Assembly (NCBI GenBank): GCA_041752235.1
Contig: JBGSHM010000010.1
Span: forward strand, 211,306-275,305
Direction of reading: 5' to 3'
Length of the DNA stretch: 64,000 nucleotides
Origin: SpSt-398 sp041752235
GTDB lineage: Bacteria; Bacteroidota; Bacteroidia; Chitinophagales; Chitinophagaceae
The notes beneath the pieces were generated by a model. The model was not told where the DNA came from. It searched no databases and saw nothing but the letters and a program-made list of their open reading frames with translations. The stretch's first letter is position 1. The number at the start of each line of letters is the position of its first letter. This document shows, piece by piece, positions 45,791 to 55,612 of the stretch. The translations under genes and the position numbers were made by a program.

Positions 45791-48700
45791 TTAAAAGTCA
45801 AGGTTAAAGCCAAGGGCGATGGTCCGTGGACGGGGGTAGAAATTGTTGTCTATACCACCGTTGATCTCGGGATCCAGTCCTTTGTACTTAGTGATCACGA
45901 ACACATTCTGAACGTTTAAACTAACCCGAAGGTTGGCTTTGTTCTGCATGATCCGTCCGGCATTGTATCCAATGTTGAAGTTATCCATCCGGAGGAACGA
46001 TGCATTTTGAACATAATAATCAGACAGGTAATAGTTGGTGCCATCGCCGCTAAATCCGGTGTTCAGATAGTCCACCGAGCCATTGTTGATGTATCCGATC
46101 GGGTTCAGGATGTTCCGGAGGGTACCGGTTCCAGAAGCCACGTTATTGTACAAGTAGTTGCCTACGTTGGCACGCATCACCAATCCTGCATTCCATTTTT
46201 TATAAGACAGGTTCGTACTAAAACCAAAGAAGGCTTTAGGATCGATGCCTTTGTATTGATAAAGGTCCTTTTCATTGATCAACCCATCGCGGTTGATATC
46301 CTCAAACAGATTGTCAATGGGTTTGTCGCTTCCTTTATCATATACTTGTTTGTACACGTAGAAGGATCCGCGGTTGTACCCTACAGACTGAATCAGCACC
46401 GAGTTACCCGTACCACCGGAAATTCCACCAAAACGGGCACCGGCATAAGAAGGATCATCAGAAATGGTCAGCTTGGTGATCTCATTCTCATTGTAAGTGG
46501 CGTTGAAGGCCACATCCCAGGTCATGTCTTTGGTGCGAATGGGTTGGAAATTCAAGGTAACCTCTACCCCATTGTTCTCCATGCTACCTACGTTGGCCAC
46601 AATATTATTGGAGAAGTTGGTACCGGCTGGCTGGTTGATCGAGTTCAACAGGTCGGTGGTCTCTTTACGGTAAACTTCCACCGTACCAGAGATGCGGCTG
46701 TCAAACAAGGCAAAGTCCAGGGCGATATTCGTTGTAGCTGTTTGTTCCCATTTCCGGTTGAAATAATATCCACCGGGACGATACAGTTGGTAATAAGAAC
46801 TACCAAACTGATACTGGGCAGTCAGCGAACTGAGGTTGTAGTAAGAGATAAAGTCATAGTATCCGATACCATCCTGTTGACCAGTGACTCCATAACCCAC
46901 ACGGAGTTTCAGGTCATTGATCAGGCTGGATCCTTTCAGGAAAGACTCTTCACTGATCTTCCAGGCAAAGGCAGCCGAGGGGAAAGTACCCCAGCGGTTG
47001 TCAATATTGAATTTGGAAGAACCATCCCGGCGAACAGAGGCTGTCAGAATGTATTTGTTGTTCAAGGTGTAGGTCAAACGTCCCAGGAAGGAAACCAGGC
47101 GATAACGTGGCTCATCAAAGGGGAAGTTCGGTGTGGAAACCAGTGTACCATCATAGGTATAATCAAAGTACGGAGTCCAGGCGCCATTGGCGTCGGGTTC
47201 TGTCCCGTTGAAATTCTTGGTCAGGTAATCCTGGTATTCATAACCAGCCACCGCTTCGATCCGGCTCTTGATACTGGCAATGTCTTTGGTATAATTCAGG
47301 TAAAAGTTCAGGTAGGTATTGGTGCGGGTTTGTTTGTACTGTGTATTCACCCCACCGTGGAAACTACCACCTGGATCTTTAAAGCGGTTGTACGACGATG
47401 CCGCACTATCATTGACCACCACGGTACCGGTACCTTGAGAAATATCGTAACCTGTATTCAATACCGCCCGCATATCAGGGAAGAAATGCAGTTTGTAATC
47501 CAGCATGATATTACCTACACTCCTTTTCACTGTGCTCTTGTCTTCTCTTTGTTCAAGCAGACCAAGCGGGTTAAAGGGAGCCAGTGATTTCAATCCGGTT
47601 GTGGAGTTAGGATCCAACCATTCCCAATAGCCACCAAAACGGGCATTCTTGCTATACACTTCCTGCGTAGGGTCAAAGCTGACGGAAGAACCGATCGCGC
47701 CCTGGTTACCAAAACGGGTTTGGCTTACCGCGCCCTTCAAACTCAATTCCACTTTCAGGTGGTTTTGGAAAAGAGAAGGGCTAAGGTTGATTCCTACGGA
47801 AGTACGTTTCAGGTTATCGGTTTTGAGGATACCATTCTGATAAAGGTATCCAAGCGAAACCCGGTAAGGAAGTTTGTTGATGGAACCCGAGATGCTCAGG
47901 TTATTATCATTGGCGATCGCTGTACGATAGATCTGATCCTGCCAATCAGTATTGGAATTTCCCAATAAGGCTTGCAACGTGGCACTGCCCTCGGCATTTA
48001 CAATGCTCCGGATTTGATCGGCATCCAGTACATCAACGGTCTTGGCCACCGTAGCGGCTGATACCTGTGTGCTGAAATTGATCACGGCTTTTCCTCTCTT
48101 TCCTTTCTTGGTGGTGATCATGATAACCCCGTTGGAGGCGCGCGAACCATAGATCGCGGTAGCGGAGGCATCTTTTAACACCGTGAACGATTCGATATCG
48201 TTCGGGTTGATCAGGCTAAGCGGGTTGGAAGCGCCGGAGATACCATCATTGGAGATGGGCATCCCGTCAATCACGATCAGCGGGTCATTGCTCGCATTAA
48301 GCGAAGCACCCCCACGGATACGGATCGTACTTCCAGCTCCGGGTTGACCACTGTTCGAAGTGATCGATACCCCGGCTACCTTACCTGCAATCAACTGCTC
48401 AGGTGTGGTGATCGTTCCTTTATTAAAATCTTTAGCAGTCACACTGACCACAGAACCGGTAAGGTCCTTTTTACGCGTGGTACCATACCCAATCACCACG
48501 ATCTCCCCAAGAGAAGATGCGTTAACGGTTAGTACAACATCAATGGTCGCGCGACCCTCAATGTTCACTTCCATGGTATTGAAACCAATGGATGAAAACA
48601 CTAAGGTGGTCACACTCGGAGCCACGGAAAGACTATACGCACCATTTGCATTGGTCTGCGCACCAGTCTGTGTTCCTTTAGCAATGACAGTCACGCCGGT

Positions 48701-48829
48701 AATAGCCGAACCATCTCTTGCATCAGTCACTTTTCCTGTAATGACCCTGTCCTGTGAAAATGAAACTTGAGCTGTTGTAAACAGCGTCAATGAGAGGATG
48801 AAAGTCCTCCATAGATTTCTACGGCGCAT
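45791..48829 (-). CDS. SusC/RagA-family TonB-dependent transporter (starch pair)
   Basis: The ATG at 48829 (MRRRNLWRTFILSLTLFTTA) is preferred over the in-frame TTG at 48835. The 1,012-residue protein has the carboxypeptidase-regulatory-like domain (VITGKVTDARDGSAITGVTV), plug, and the SusC signature TVLKDASATAIYGSRASNGV, then a barrel ending IALGFNLDF. Energy comes from TonB; there is no STN signalling domain. It leads SusD and two SusE-like genes. The 261-base upstream gap contains a word repeat and an AT-rich inverted repeat that may bind the Nudix-type regulator encoded before it. Confidence 0.96.
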   Translation of the reverse strand: MRRRNLWRTFILSLTLFTTAQVSFSQDRVITGKVTDARDGSAITGVTVIAKGTQTGAQTNANGAYSLSVAPSVTTLVFSSIGFNTMEVNIEGRATIDVVLTVNASSLGEIVVIGYGTTRKKDLTGSVVSVTAKDFNKGTITTPEQLIAGKVAGVSITSNSGQPGAGSTIRIRGGASLNASNDPLIVIDGMPISNDGISGASNPLSLINPNDIESFTVLKDASATAIYGSRASNGVIMITTKKGKRGKAVINFSTQVSAATVAKTVDVLDADQIRSIVNAEGSATLQALLGNSNTDWQDQIYRTAIANDNNLSISGSINKLPYRVSLGYLYQNGILKTDNLKRTSVGINLSPSLFQNHLKVELSLKGAVSQTRFGNQGAIGSSVSFDPTQEVYSKNARFGGYWEWLDPNSTTGLKSLAPFNPLGLLEQREDKSTVKRSVGNIMLDYKLHFFPDMRAVLNTGYDISQGTGTVVVNDSAASSYNRFKDPGGSFHGGVNTQYKQTRTNTYLNFYLNYTKDIASIKSRIEAVAGYEYQDYLTKNFNGTEPDANGAWTPYFDYTYDGTLVSTPNFPFDEPRYRLVSFLGRLTYTLNNKYILTASVRRDGSSKFNIDNRWGTFPSAAFAWKISEESFLKGSSLINDLKLRVGYGVTGQQDGIGYYDFISYYNLSSLTAQYQFGSSYYQLYRPGGYYFNRKWEQTATTNIALDFALFDSRISGTVEVYRKETTDLLNSINQPAGTNFSNNIVANVGSMENNGVEVTLNFQPIRTKDMTWDVAFNATYNENEITKLTISDDPSYAGARFGGISGGTGNSVLIQSVGYNRGSFYVYKQVYDKGSDKPIDNLFEDINRDGLINEKDLYQYKGIDPKAFFGFSTNLSYKKWNAGLVMRANVGNYLYNNVASGTGTLRNILNPIGYINNGSVDYLNTGFSGDGTNYYLSDYYVQNASFLRMDNFNIGYNAGRIMQNKANLRVSLNVQNVFVITKYKGLDPEINGGIDNNFYPRPRTIALGFNLDF

Positions 48830-48958
48830 AAGCAATCATTAAAGCGGTTAGAAGAATTTTAGAAATATTAATGTGTATTTCTTACACAATAATAGACAAT
48901 AATTCGAATCCAGAAAAAAAAATTGAGGTGATTTTAATCAGCAAGAATAAAGCGCGGA

Positions 48959-49093
48959 CTAGGATTTTAGGATTAAAGGATGAAAAGGGGTAGGAATTAA
49001 AGATTAATATTTTAAAATATAATTATATGATAATCAATATTCTATTGATAATCATACAAATCAATCCTGTAAATCCCTAAATCCTATAATCTA
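48959..49093. repeat. Degenerate word repeat, AATCCTAAAATCC family, with AT-rich centre
   Basis: CTAGGATTTTAGGATTAAAG (48959-48978) and AATCCTGTAAATCCCTAAAT (49062-49081) face each other across an AT-rich segment. The right arm ends on the stop codon of the Nudix-type gene. Confidence 0.8.
49027..49055. promoter_or_regulatory. AT-rich inverted repeat upstream of the starch SusC gene
   Basis: ATGATAATCAATA (49027-49039) and TATTGATAATCAT (49043-49055) form an interrupted palindrome about 200 bases before SusC. It could be an operator of the neighbouring Nudix-type regulator. It could equally be part of the surrounding repeat. Confidence 0.35.
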
Positions 49094-49768
49094 GGTCTTC
49101 GCGCGATAGAGTTTACCCGGACGGTGAGGAACTTCGGTCTCCATTTCATCCAGGTCAATTACCCAGTCTTTGAGCATGATCTTCTTCCTGAAGTTTCGGC
49201 GGTCGAGTTTGACCCCCAGGATGGCTTCATAAAGTTCCTGTAGCAGGCGGAGTGAGAATTTCTCCGGTAGTAAATTAAATATCACCGGGTGCTCCATGAT
49301 CTGGTCACGCAGAGTCTGAAGACAGGTATCCAGGATCTCCTTATGGTCAAAGGCCATCCGGCGAATGTCATTGACATTGTGCCAGTGCACCTGGTTGTCC
49401 GTGATCTTGAGTTGATGGTGATTGATATTGATGAGGGAATAGTAAGCGGTCGTAATTACCCTTCCGGAAGGGTGACGGTTCACAGCTCCGAATGTATGTA
49501 CCTGTTGCAGGTAAACATCATCCAATCCTGTACGTGCTTTTAACACCCGGTAAGAGGCACTGTCCAGGTCCTCATCGGGCCGAACCAGATCGCCCAGCAA
49601 GGAAAGCCGCCCTTTGAATTCTTCCAGGTCGGATTCCATCATGAGTACTTTGAACTGATTATCATCATAACCGAAGATCACACAGTCAACCGATACAGCT
49701 ATATTAAAATAGTCAAGGTGACTGATCTTCTCGATCTCCGCGGTCTTAAGCAACATCCTTTCTTCCAT
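49091..49768 (-). CDS. Nudix-like transcriptional regulator (NrtR/AraR type)
   Basis: The 225-residue protein has an N-terminal Nudix fold (YFNIAVSVDCVIFGYDDNQF) whose catalytic box is degenerate: at the REUxEExGU position it reads RVLKARTGL, without the metal-binding Glu pair, so it should bind but not cleave a ligand. The C-terminal third (LLPEKFSLRLLQELYEAILG, then RRNFRKKIM) is the winged helix seen in NrtR-type regulators. In Bacteroides a similar protein, AraR, controls arabinose genes. Here it follows the secreted amylase by 29 bases and precedes SusC of the starch system, so sugar-responsive control of these genes is likely. Confidence 0.85.
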   Translation of the reverse strand: MEERMLLKTAEIEKISHLDYFNIAVSVDCVIFGYDDNQFKVLMMESDLEEFKGRLSLLGDLVRPDEDLDSASYRVLKARTGLDDVYLQQVHTFGAVNRHPSGRVITTAYYSLININHHQLKITDNQVHWHNVNDIRRMAFDHKEILDTCLQTLRDQIMEHPVIFNLLPEKFSLRLLQELYEAILGVKLDRRNFRKKIMLKDWVIDLDEMETEVPHRPGKLYRAKT

Positions 49769-49797
49769 ATGGCCCGTTTGTTTAACGGTCTAAGATA

Positions 49798-52662
49798 TTA
49801 TTGTACGACGAATTTGACAAAATTGGCGTAGAAACCCGACTTTATCCTGACAATGTAGTTTCCGGCAGCAGGCTTGGTATGCATGGATAAAGGGAGAACA
49901 TATTCACCTTTGGCCAGGAAACGGCTATTCAGCAATTGCAGAAACTGTCCATTGGCGCTGAGGAGTTCGATCTCTACTTTTCCCGCTTCAGGTATGTTTA
50001 CCTGGGCATACAGTTCCCCTTGTGAGGGGTTTGGATAAACTTTTAATTGCAGCGGGTTACCATTAAAGTAAAGGTTGGAAACGGGCGTCGTGGCCACATT
50101 ATTCACATTTCTATTAATATATACATGGTATTCGCCCGGTTGCAGGGTAACAGTTTGTGCCGCACCGGTGGCGGAAATAATGCTGTTGTCCAGATAATCC
50201 CACCATACCCCTGCTTCAGGGAAGGTGACCGATGCCGCCTGAGGTATCAGATCAAAGTTCCCCACTACCAGTATCTTGGAGGTATCGGTATTTACCTTCA
50301 TCCATTTAAACGCTCCATTCAGACTGCGTTCAATGGTACCTCCGGTAAATGAATTACGGAAGGACGCGTGTTTGCGCAGGGCAAATAGTTTACTGTACAC
50401 AGTATTCAACGCTTTGCGATTTGCATTCTGTAAATAATCCCACCGAATGGGTTTGGGGTCAAGACGGCAATCATTATTGACCGTACCATTGGTACAGGTA
50501 TTGATGGAATAGTCGTATCCCATTTCTCCAAACTGCCATAGCATTTTAGGGCCAGGCATGGTGAAGAGGAAAGAAGCCGCCAGTTCACTCCGCTTCAAAG
50601 CGGTATTGAGGTCACGGGTATTGTAAGTGCCTTGAGACAGCCCTTCATTGATCAGCCGGTACATCACGCGCTCTTCATCATGACTTTCCATATAAGAAAC
50701 CAGGAAGGGATTGGTCCATCCCCGATTGATATGTAGCGCGCCATCAATATTGGAGTTTCCAATAACACCCATCGCAGCCTGGCTGAAATTATAATTGATA
50801 TTTCCCCAAAGCATCATGCCATAATCCGACAGTTCCTTTTCTTCATTGTTCGCTGCAAAATGTTCAAGTATCACATATGAACCGGCTGAGCGGGATTGCA
50901 AAGTATCAAAATAGGATTTCCAAATGGCAACCCGACTTGCGTCATAGTTACTCCAGGCATTGACATCACTTCCGGAGTTGACCTGGGTAAATCCTTTGGA
51001 GAGGTCAAAACGAAAACCATCGATCTTATAGTTCACCAACCAATGTTCAGTAACCCGCTTGAAGAAATACTTGGTCTGAAGACTTTCATGGTTGAAATCA
51101 TTGAACACATTGAATGGATGTCGGGCTACCGTATTGAACCAGGGGTTATCGGCCGCAGGACGGTTATTTACTCCATCCCAATACAGCGCTGCCAGGGGAC
51201 AAAGACCAGTAGCGTGATTGAGTGCGATATCCAGGATGACCGCCATGCCTTTGCTATGCGCGGAATCAATAAATCGTTTGAGGTCATTCTTGGGACCATA
51301 ATATTTATCTGGTGCCAGGAAGAAATCAGGGTTATATCCCCAACTCAGGTTGCCTTCAAACTCGTTGATCGGCATCAGCTGAATCGCGGAAATACCGAGG
51401 TTTTTAAAATAGGTAAGTGTATCACTAAGCGTTTTCCAATCATGCGCAGCCAACAGGTCGCGAAGTAGGCACTCATAAATGATCAGGTTGCGTTTGTCCG
51501 GACGGGTAAAACTGGGAACGGCCCAATTGTACGCAGCCTGTCCGGTTTGTACAACCCCTACCACACCCGAGGCAGCGGTTGGGTAAGGCTTAAGGGAAGG
51601 ATAGGTGGTGCTGGTGATAAACCCATCGTTCCCTGGATCCAGTATTTTTTCGCAATAAGGGTCGGTGGTCTTTAAACTTCCATTGATCAAATATTGAAAA
51701 GCATATTCTGTACCTGGTGTCAATCCGGTTACACGCACCCACCAGCGATTGCCATCGGGTGTTTTGTTCATCAGGTATTGTACTTGTTCCAGCCAATTAC
51801 TCCCGGGAAACTCTCCAATGACCGAAACACGGTTTTTATTTGGCGCATACAAAACAAAGGTGATCGAGGTATCTCCCGACTCATAGTTGATCCCATCCTG
51901 CACACCGGCCGGTAAGGCGGCAATAGTGGGCGAGGTAGGTCCTACAAAAAACCGGATGGTATCACGTTTGGTAACGGCACCCGCAATAGCCTCGGCAATG
52001 AGTTCCTGAGTGCCCGCAGTTGTGATGACCGGCGAGGCAGAAATGGTTGTTACTCCAGAAGCCGCCTGTACCTGTGTGCCATTCCAGAAAAGTTTCATAT
52101 CGGATGACTGACTGGCTACAGCCGTAGCGTCAATGCTCTCCCCTACCGCTTTATTGATTGGTTCCAACACCCGCACATATTTGGGCTCAAAAGGTGGTTG
52201 GTTAAAACGAACGGCCAGACTGTTATCATACAAGGGAACATACATGTCCCCGCCATCAGTGTTTCGCTGCACTTTGTTTCCCGCTCCGTCACGGAAAAGG
52301 ATCGCAATCTGGTTGATGGTCTCCCCTACCGCAAGATTGAAAAAGGTATTGATATTGGTGATCGAATAGGACCATTTATTGGTGCCCGCAGCACTGGCCT
52401 GCGCACCCGCCGGAGTGGTTCCCCAGGTAAAAGGAGCATGCTTCCAGTCTGAGGAACTGGTGCTGAGGTTGGTAATCACCCCGATGTGAACATAAACCGC
52501 ACCGGTATGACCCAATAAACCCTGGTTACCCTTCGTGGCATCCATGGTAATGGTTATATTACCTGTGCCATAGGCAAATTCAGGGGTCCACGTGAGTAAT
52601 TGCGACCAGGAAACCAACCCAGCCATCATACCCATCCATAAAAGCAGCATCTTCCTTTTCAT
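49798..52662 (-). CDS. Secreted alpha-amylase family enzyme (GH13) with type IX secretion signal
   Basis: The 954-residue protein has a signal peptide (KRKMLLLWMGMMAGLVSWSQ), an N-terminal beta region, a CBM48-like domain (RVSVIGEFPGSNWLEQVQYL) and a GH13 barrel: WGYNPDFFLAPDKYYG, VILDIALNHATG, nucleophile in DGFRFDLSKG, acid in YVILEHFAANNEE, third Asp in MESHDEERV. The last 80 or so residues (LQLKVYPNPSQGELYAQVNI and FVKFVVQ) are a type A C-terminal domain for the type IX secretion system, so it is exported to the surface or medium. It should cut starch to oligosaccharides for the adjacent Sus proteins. It shares a transcript with the Nudix-type regulator. Confidence 0.93.
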   Translation of the reverse strand: MKRKMLLLWMGMMAGLVSWSQLLTWTPEFAYGTGNITITMDATKGNQGLLGHTGAVYVHIGVITNLSTSSSDWKHAPFTWGTTPAGAQASAAGTNKWSYSITNINTFFNLAVGETINQIAILFRDGAGNKVQRNTDGGDMYVPLYDNSLAVRFNQPPFEPKYVRVLEPINKAVGESIDATAVASQSSDMKLFWNGTQVQAASGVTTISASPVITTAGTQELIAEAIAGAVTKRDTIRFFVGPTSPTIAALPAGVQDGINYESGDTSITFVLYAPNKNRVSVIGEFPGSNWLEQVQYLMNKTPDGNRWWVRVTGLTPGTEYAFQYLINGSLKTTDPYCEKILDPGNDGFITSTTYPSLKPYPTAASGVVGVVQTGQAAYNWAVPSFTRPDKRNLIIYECLLRDLLAAHDWKTLSDTLTYFKNLGISAIQLMPINEFEGNLSWGYNPDFFLAPDKYYGPKNDLKRFIDSAHSKGMAVILDIALNHATGLCPLAALYWDGVNNRPAADNPWFNTVARHPFNVFNDFNHESLQTKYFFKRVTEHWLVNYKIDGFRFDLSKGFTQVNSGSDVNAWSNYDASRVAIWKSYFDTLQSRSAGSYVILEHFAANNEEKELSDYGMMLWGNINYNFSQAAMGVIGNSNIDGALHINRGWTNPFLVSYMESHDEERVMYRLINEGLSQGTYNTRDLNTALKRSELAASFLFTMPGPKMLWQFGEMGYDYSINTCTNGTVNNDCRLDPKPIRWDYLQNANRKALNTVYSKLFALRKHASFRNSFTGGTIERSLNGAFKWMKVNTDTSKILVVGNFDLIPQAASVTFPEAGVWWDYLDNSIISATGAAQTVTLQPGEYHVYINRNVNNVATTPVSNLYFNGNPLQLKVYPNPSQGELYAQVNIPEAGKVEIELLSANGQFLQLLNSRFLAKGEYVLPLSMHTKPAAGNYIVRIKSGFYANFVKFVVQ

Positions 52663-52769
52663 GGCAAGCTCATTTAGATTTGAATATCTAAGGTACAGAT
52701 ATGTACTTACAACACATTAAATCCAGGGCCATTTTTTTCCTTCCCCCTAATTTGAATTGACCATCAATC

Positions 52770-52804
52770 TTTAATAATTAATAATTAGTAATCAATAATC
52801 ATAT
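52770..52804. repeat. AT-rich word repeat, TTAATAATTAATAATTAG family
   Basis: TTTAATAATTAATAATTAGT followed by AATCAATAATCATA, in the divergent gap between the amylase and ligA. One orientation only. Confidence 0.6.
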
Positions 52805-52836
52805 TTTAGTTTTGTTTTGAAGCCGCAATTCAACTT

Positions 52837-54927
52837 ATGTACTCGAATAGTGAAACAAAATCATGGCAGGAACATACGCTTGCCTTTTTAAAGTCCGGGT
52901 CTTTTACAAAAAAGGACAATCAGGTCCTTCGTGGGGTGTTGAAATTTCATGAATACCGGTATTATGTATTGAATGACCCGTTGATCTCCGACGGGGAATA
53001 TGACCAACTGTACAAGGGCTTGGAAAAAATAGAGCGTGAGCATCCCGAACTGGTAAGTCCCGACTCACCCACCCAGCGTGTAGCCAAGGGGTTGACCAAA
53101 GATTTTCCGACGGTTCAACACCTGGTGCCCATGCTTTCTTTGGATAACTCGTACAACAGTGAGGACCTGCTCGACTTTGACCGAAAAGCCAGGGAAGGCG
53201 CGGGGGTGAGCCAGATTGAATATTGTGTGGAGCCCAAGTTTGATGGAGCGAGCATATCCCTTATTTATGAAAATGACCTGTTGACCCGTGGAGCTACCCG
53301 GGGTGATGGCGTAGAAGGAGATGAGATCACCACCAATTGTCGACAGATCAGGAGCCTGCCATTGTCGGCACAGTTCTCCAAGTTTGGATTGCAACAGGTA
53401 GAGATCCGTGGAGAAGTGCTGATCAATAAATCCAATTTCAAAAAATACAATGAGCAATTGATGGAACAGGGGATTCCGCCCCTGGCCAATCCCCGCAATG
53501 CCGCCTCAGGTACGCTTCGCTTAAAGGATCCTGCTGAAGTGGCCAAGCGAAACCTGGAAGCTTTTGTGTATCATATCAGCGATTACTCCCTATTGGATGG
53601 ACATCCAGTGCCACAAGAATTGCAAAGTCATAGCGGATCACTTGCCTTATTGTGGGAATTGGGCTTTCGCAGTCCGGAGAAAGAAAAAAAAGTATTTCAA
53701 GGGATCGAAGCGGTTATTCAATACTGCCAGGAATTTGAATCGGGCCGGGATGACCTGCCTTATGAAATTGACGGGATGGTGATCAAGGTAAATTCATTTG
53801 CCTTGCAGGATAAGCTGGGTATGACCAGTCATCACCCGCGTTGGGCCATTGCCTATAAATTCAAGGCTCGACAAGGAACGACCAGGTTATTGAATGTCGA
53901 ATTTCAGGTAGGAAGAACAGGGGCGGTAACACCGGTAGCCAAACTGGAGCCCGTGAGTGTAGGAGGAGTAACCGTAAGCAGTATATCCGTACACAACGAA
54001 GAATACATTCGGGAAAAGGACCTGCGCAAGGGAGATACGGTCCTTATTGAAAGAGCCGGTGATGTGATACCACAGATCGTAAAATCACAACCTGACTTAC
54101 GAACCGGCACTGAAGAGCCGATCATTTTCCCTACCCATTGCCCGGTCTGTGGCAGCAAACTATTCAAAGAAGATGCAGAAGCCGTATGGCGTTGTATCAA
54201 CATCGAATGTCCTGCCCAGGTAATAGAGCGCATCATTCATTTTGTTAGCAAGGACGCGATGGATATCCGTGGATTTGGTGATGCCAACGTGCGGAAGTTC
54301 TCCGACATGGGATTACTAAAAGATATCCCGGGAATCTATACCCTGGATTTTGATAAACTAAAAGGCCAGGAAGGATTTGGACAAAAATCAATTGACAACC
54401 TGCGCCAGGCCATTGATCATTCCCGTAACCAACCCCTACATCGCCTTATTTACGCCCTGGGCATCCGTTTTGTCGGAGAGACTACGGCCAAGACCCTTGC
54501 CAACCGGGTGGAACACCTTCTCGATTTTCAATCTTTCACCCAGGAACAACTGCTGGAACTGGAAGATGTGGGCCCCAAAGTAGCGGGAAGTATTTTTCAT
54601 TTCTTTCAGAACCCCGATAATATTCAAATGCTTAAGCAGTTGGAGACGGAGGGACTGCAATTAAAGAATACAAAGAAGGAAGTAACCGCAGGGGGTTCCC
54701 TGGAAGGACAGACCTTCTTACTTACCGGTACCCTCCCCACCTTAAAACGCAGCGAAGCCGAAGCCCTGGTGGAAGAGCATGGTGGTAAACTGGTCAGTGG
54801 GGTAAGTAGCAAACTCAACTACCTGATCGTTGGCGAAGATGCCGGAAGTAAATTGGAAAAAGCGAAAAAGATCAATACTGTTAAGATCATTTCCGAGGCG
54901 GAATTTCTCCGGTTGATCGGACGATAA
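52837..54927 (+). CDS. ligA: NAD-dependent DNA ligase
   Basis: LigA seals nicks in DNA during replication and repair using NAD. The 696-residue protein has the Ia domain (HEYRYYVLNDPLISDGEYDQ), the catalytic Lys134 in EPKFDGASI, the GATRGDGVEGDE motif, the OB-fold, a four-Cys zinc finger (CPVCGSKLF and WRCINIECPAQ), helix-hairpin-helix repeats and a C-terminal BRCT domain (EGQTFLLTGTLPTLKRSEAE). Length is normal. It is a housekeeping gene, divergent from the starch operon. Confidence 0.98.
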   Translation: MYSNSETKSWQEHTLAFLKSGSFTKKDNQVLRGVLKFHEYRYYVLNDPLISDGEYDQLYKGLEKIEREHPELVSPDSPTQRVAKGLTKDFPTVQHLVPMLSLDNSYNSEDLLDFDRKAREGAGVSQIEYCVEPKFDGASISLIYENDLLTRGATRGDGVEGDEITTNCRQIRSLPLSAQFSKFGLQQVEIRGEVLINKSNFKKYNEQLMEQGIPPLANPRNAASGTLRLKDPAEVAKRNLEAFVYHISDYSLLDGHPVPQELQSHSGSLALLWELGFRSPEKEKKVFQGIEAVIQYCQEFESGRDDLPYEIDGMVIKVNSFALQDKLGMTSHHPRWAIAYKFKARQGTTRLLNVEFQVGRTGAVTPVAKLEPVSVGGVTVSSISVHNEEYIREKDLRKGDTVLIERAGDVIPQIVKSQPDLRTGTEEPIIFPTHCPVCGSKLFKEDAEAVWRCINIECPAQVIERIIHFVSKDAMDIRGFGDANVRKFSDMGLLKDIPGIYTLDFDKLKGQEGFGQKSIDNLRQAIDHSRNQPLHRLIYALGIRFVGETTAKTLANRVEHLLDFQSFTQEQLLELEDVGPKVAGSIFHFFQNPDNIQMLKQLETEGLQLKNTKKEVTAGGSLEGQTFLLTGTLPTLKRSEAEALVEEHGGKLVSGVSSKLNYLIVGEDAGSKLEKAKKINTVKIISEAEFLRLIGR

Positions 54928-54945
54928 AACCTAACAAGAATCATA

Positions 54946-54974
54946 TTTGACAATATCTTTTTTTGTTACCTTTC
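54946..54974 (+). promoter_or_regulatory. Probable promoter of the HNH-like gene
   Basis: TTTG (54946-54949), 17 bases, then TACCTTTC (54967-54974), seven of eight matches to TAnnTTTG. The leader of about 70 bases ends in a small hairpin CATCAA-CTAAAAA-TTGATG just before the start codon. Confidence 0.5.
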
Positions 54975-55048
54975 GCATACACGCTGGTATTAACAATGCT
55001 TGCCAGTTCTAGCTGCATCGCTATTCATCAACTAAAAATTGATGCGCT

Positions 55049-55609
55049 ATGATCAAAAAAATCACCGGAGAAGCCTGGAAACAATTGAAATTCTCAGGCT
55101 GGAACCAGCTCCGAAACAAGTATGCGCTCTCTTCACATGGCCGAATTGCCAGTTACAAGAAAGATGTATTGGAAGATGGAAAATTGCTCAATGGCTCCTT
55201 TACAACGGGCTATCGAACACTGAACCTCCATCGCCCGGACAGTAAAGGAACGCTGTACATCCATCGGGAAATCGCCAAACTGTATTTAACCAAATCCAGC
55301 CCTAAACACCGCTATGTGATCCATATCAATCACAACAAGCTGGATAATCAAACCAAGAACCTGAAATGGGCTACGCTGGAAGATATGATCAAACACCAGC
55401 AAAAAAGTCCGGCCAAGATCGCGTATAAAAAAGTACAGGCGAACCGCACCGTTGGACTAAAACTCAAGGCCGCCCAGGTAAAAAAGATCAAAGACACGTT
55501 GAAAGATCCTAAACGTCGCGTTACGATCAAAAGACTGGCCGAGCAATACGGCATCAGTGAAATGACGATCTATCGGATCAAGAGTGGGGAGAACTGGGGA
55601 AGGGTTTGA
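55049..55609 (+). CDS. HNH-like protein with NUMOD4-like start and C-terminal HTH
   Basis: The 186-residue protein reads as three parts: a NUMOD4-like segment (YALSSHGRIASYKKD, about 25-39), an HNH-type core (YIHREIAKLYL, then VIHINHNKLDNQTKNLKWAT, 90-109) and a helix-turn-helix (IKRLAEQYGISEMTIYRIKS, 160-179). This is the layout of free-standing homing endonucleases, but related short proteins are, to my recollection, common on Bacteroidota chromosomes without an intron, so it may be a domesticated DNA-binding protein. No intron or intein was seen beside it. It stands alone downstream of ligA. Confidence 0.75.
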   Translation: MIKKITGEAWKQLKFSGWNQLRNKYALSSHGRIASYKKDVLEDGKLLNGSFTTGYRTLNLHRPDSKGTLYIHREIAKLYLTKSSPKHRYVIHINHNKLDNQTKNLKWATLEDMIKHQQKSPAKIAYKKVQANRTVGLKLKAAQVKKIKDTLKDPKRRVTIKRLAEQYGISEMTIYRIKSGENWGRV

Positions 55610-55612
55610 GTT

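Noticed and set aside
45910..45925. GAACGTTTAAAC near the end of the starch SusC gene as a LacI site
   Set aside because: It lacks the CGCAAA/TTTGCG outer bases and lies deep in coding sequence with no downstream start.
46007..47587. Long open frame on the plus strand opposite the starch SusC gene (526 codons)
   Set aside because: It lies wholly inside SusC, has no recognisable domain and reflects codon bias of the true gene on the other strand. The same holds for 41547-42929, 13164-14144, 19907-20770 and 2598-3617.
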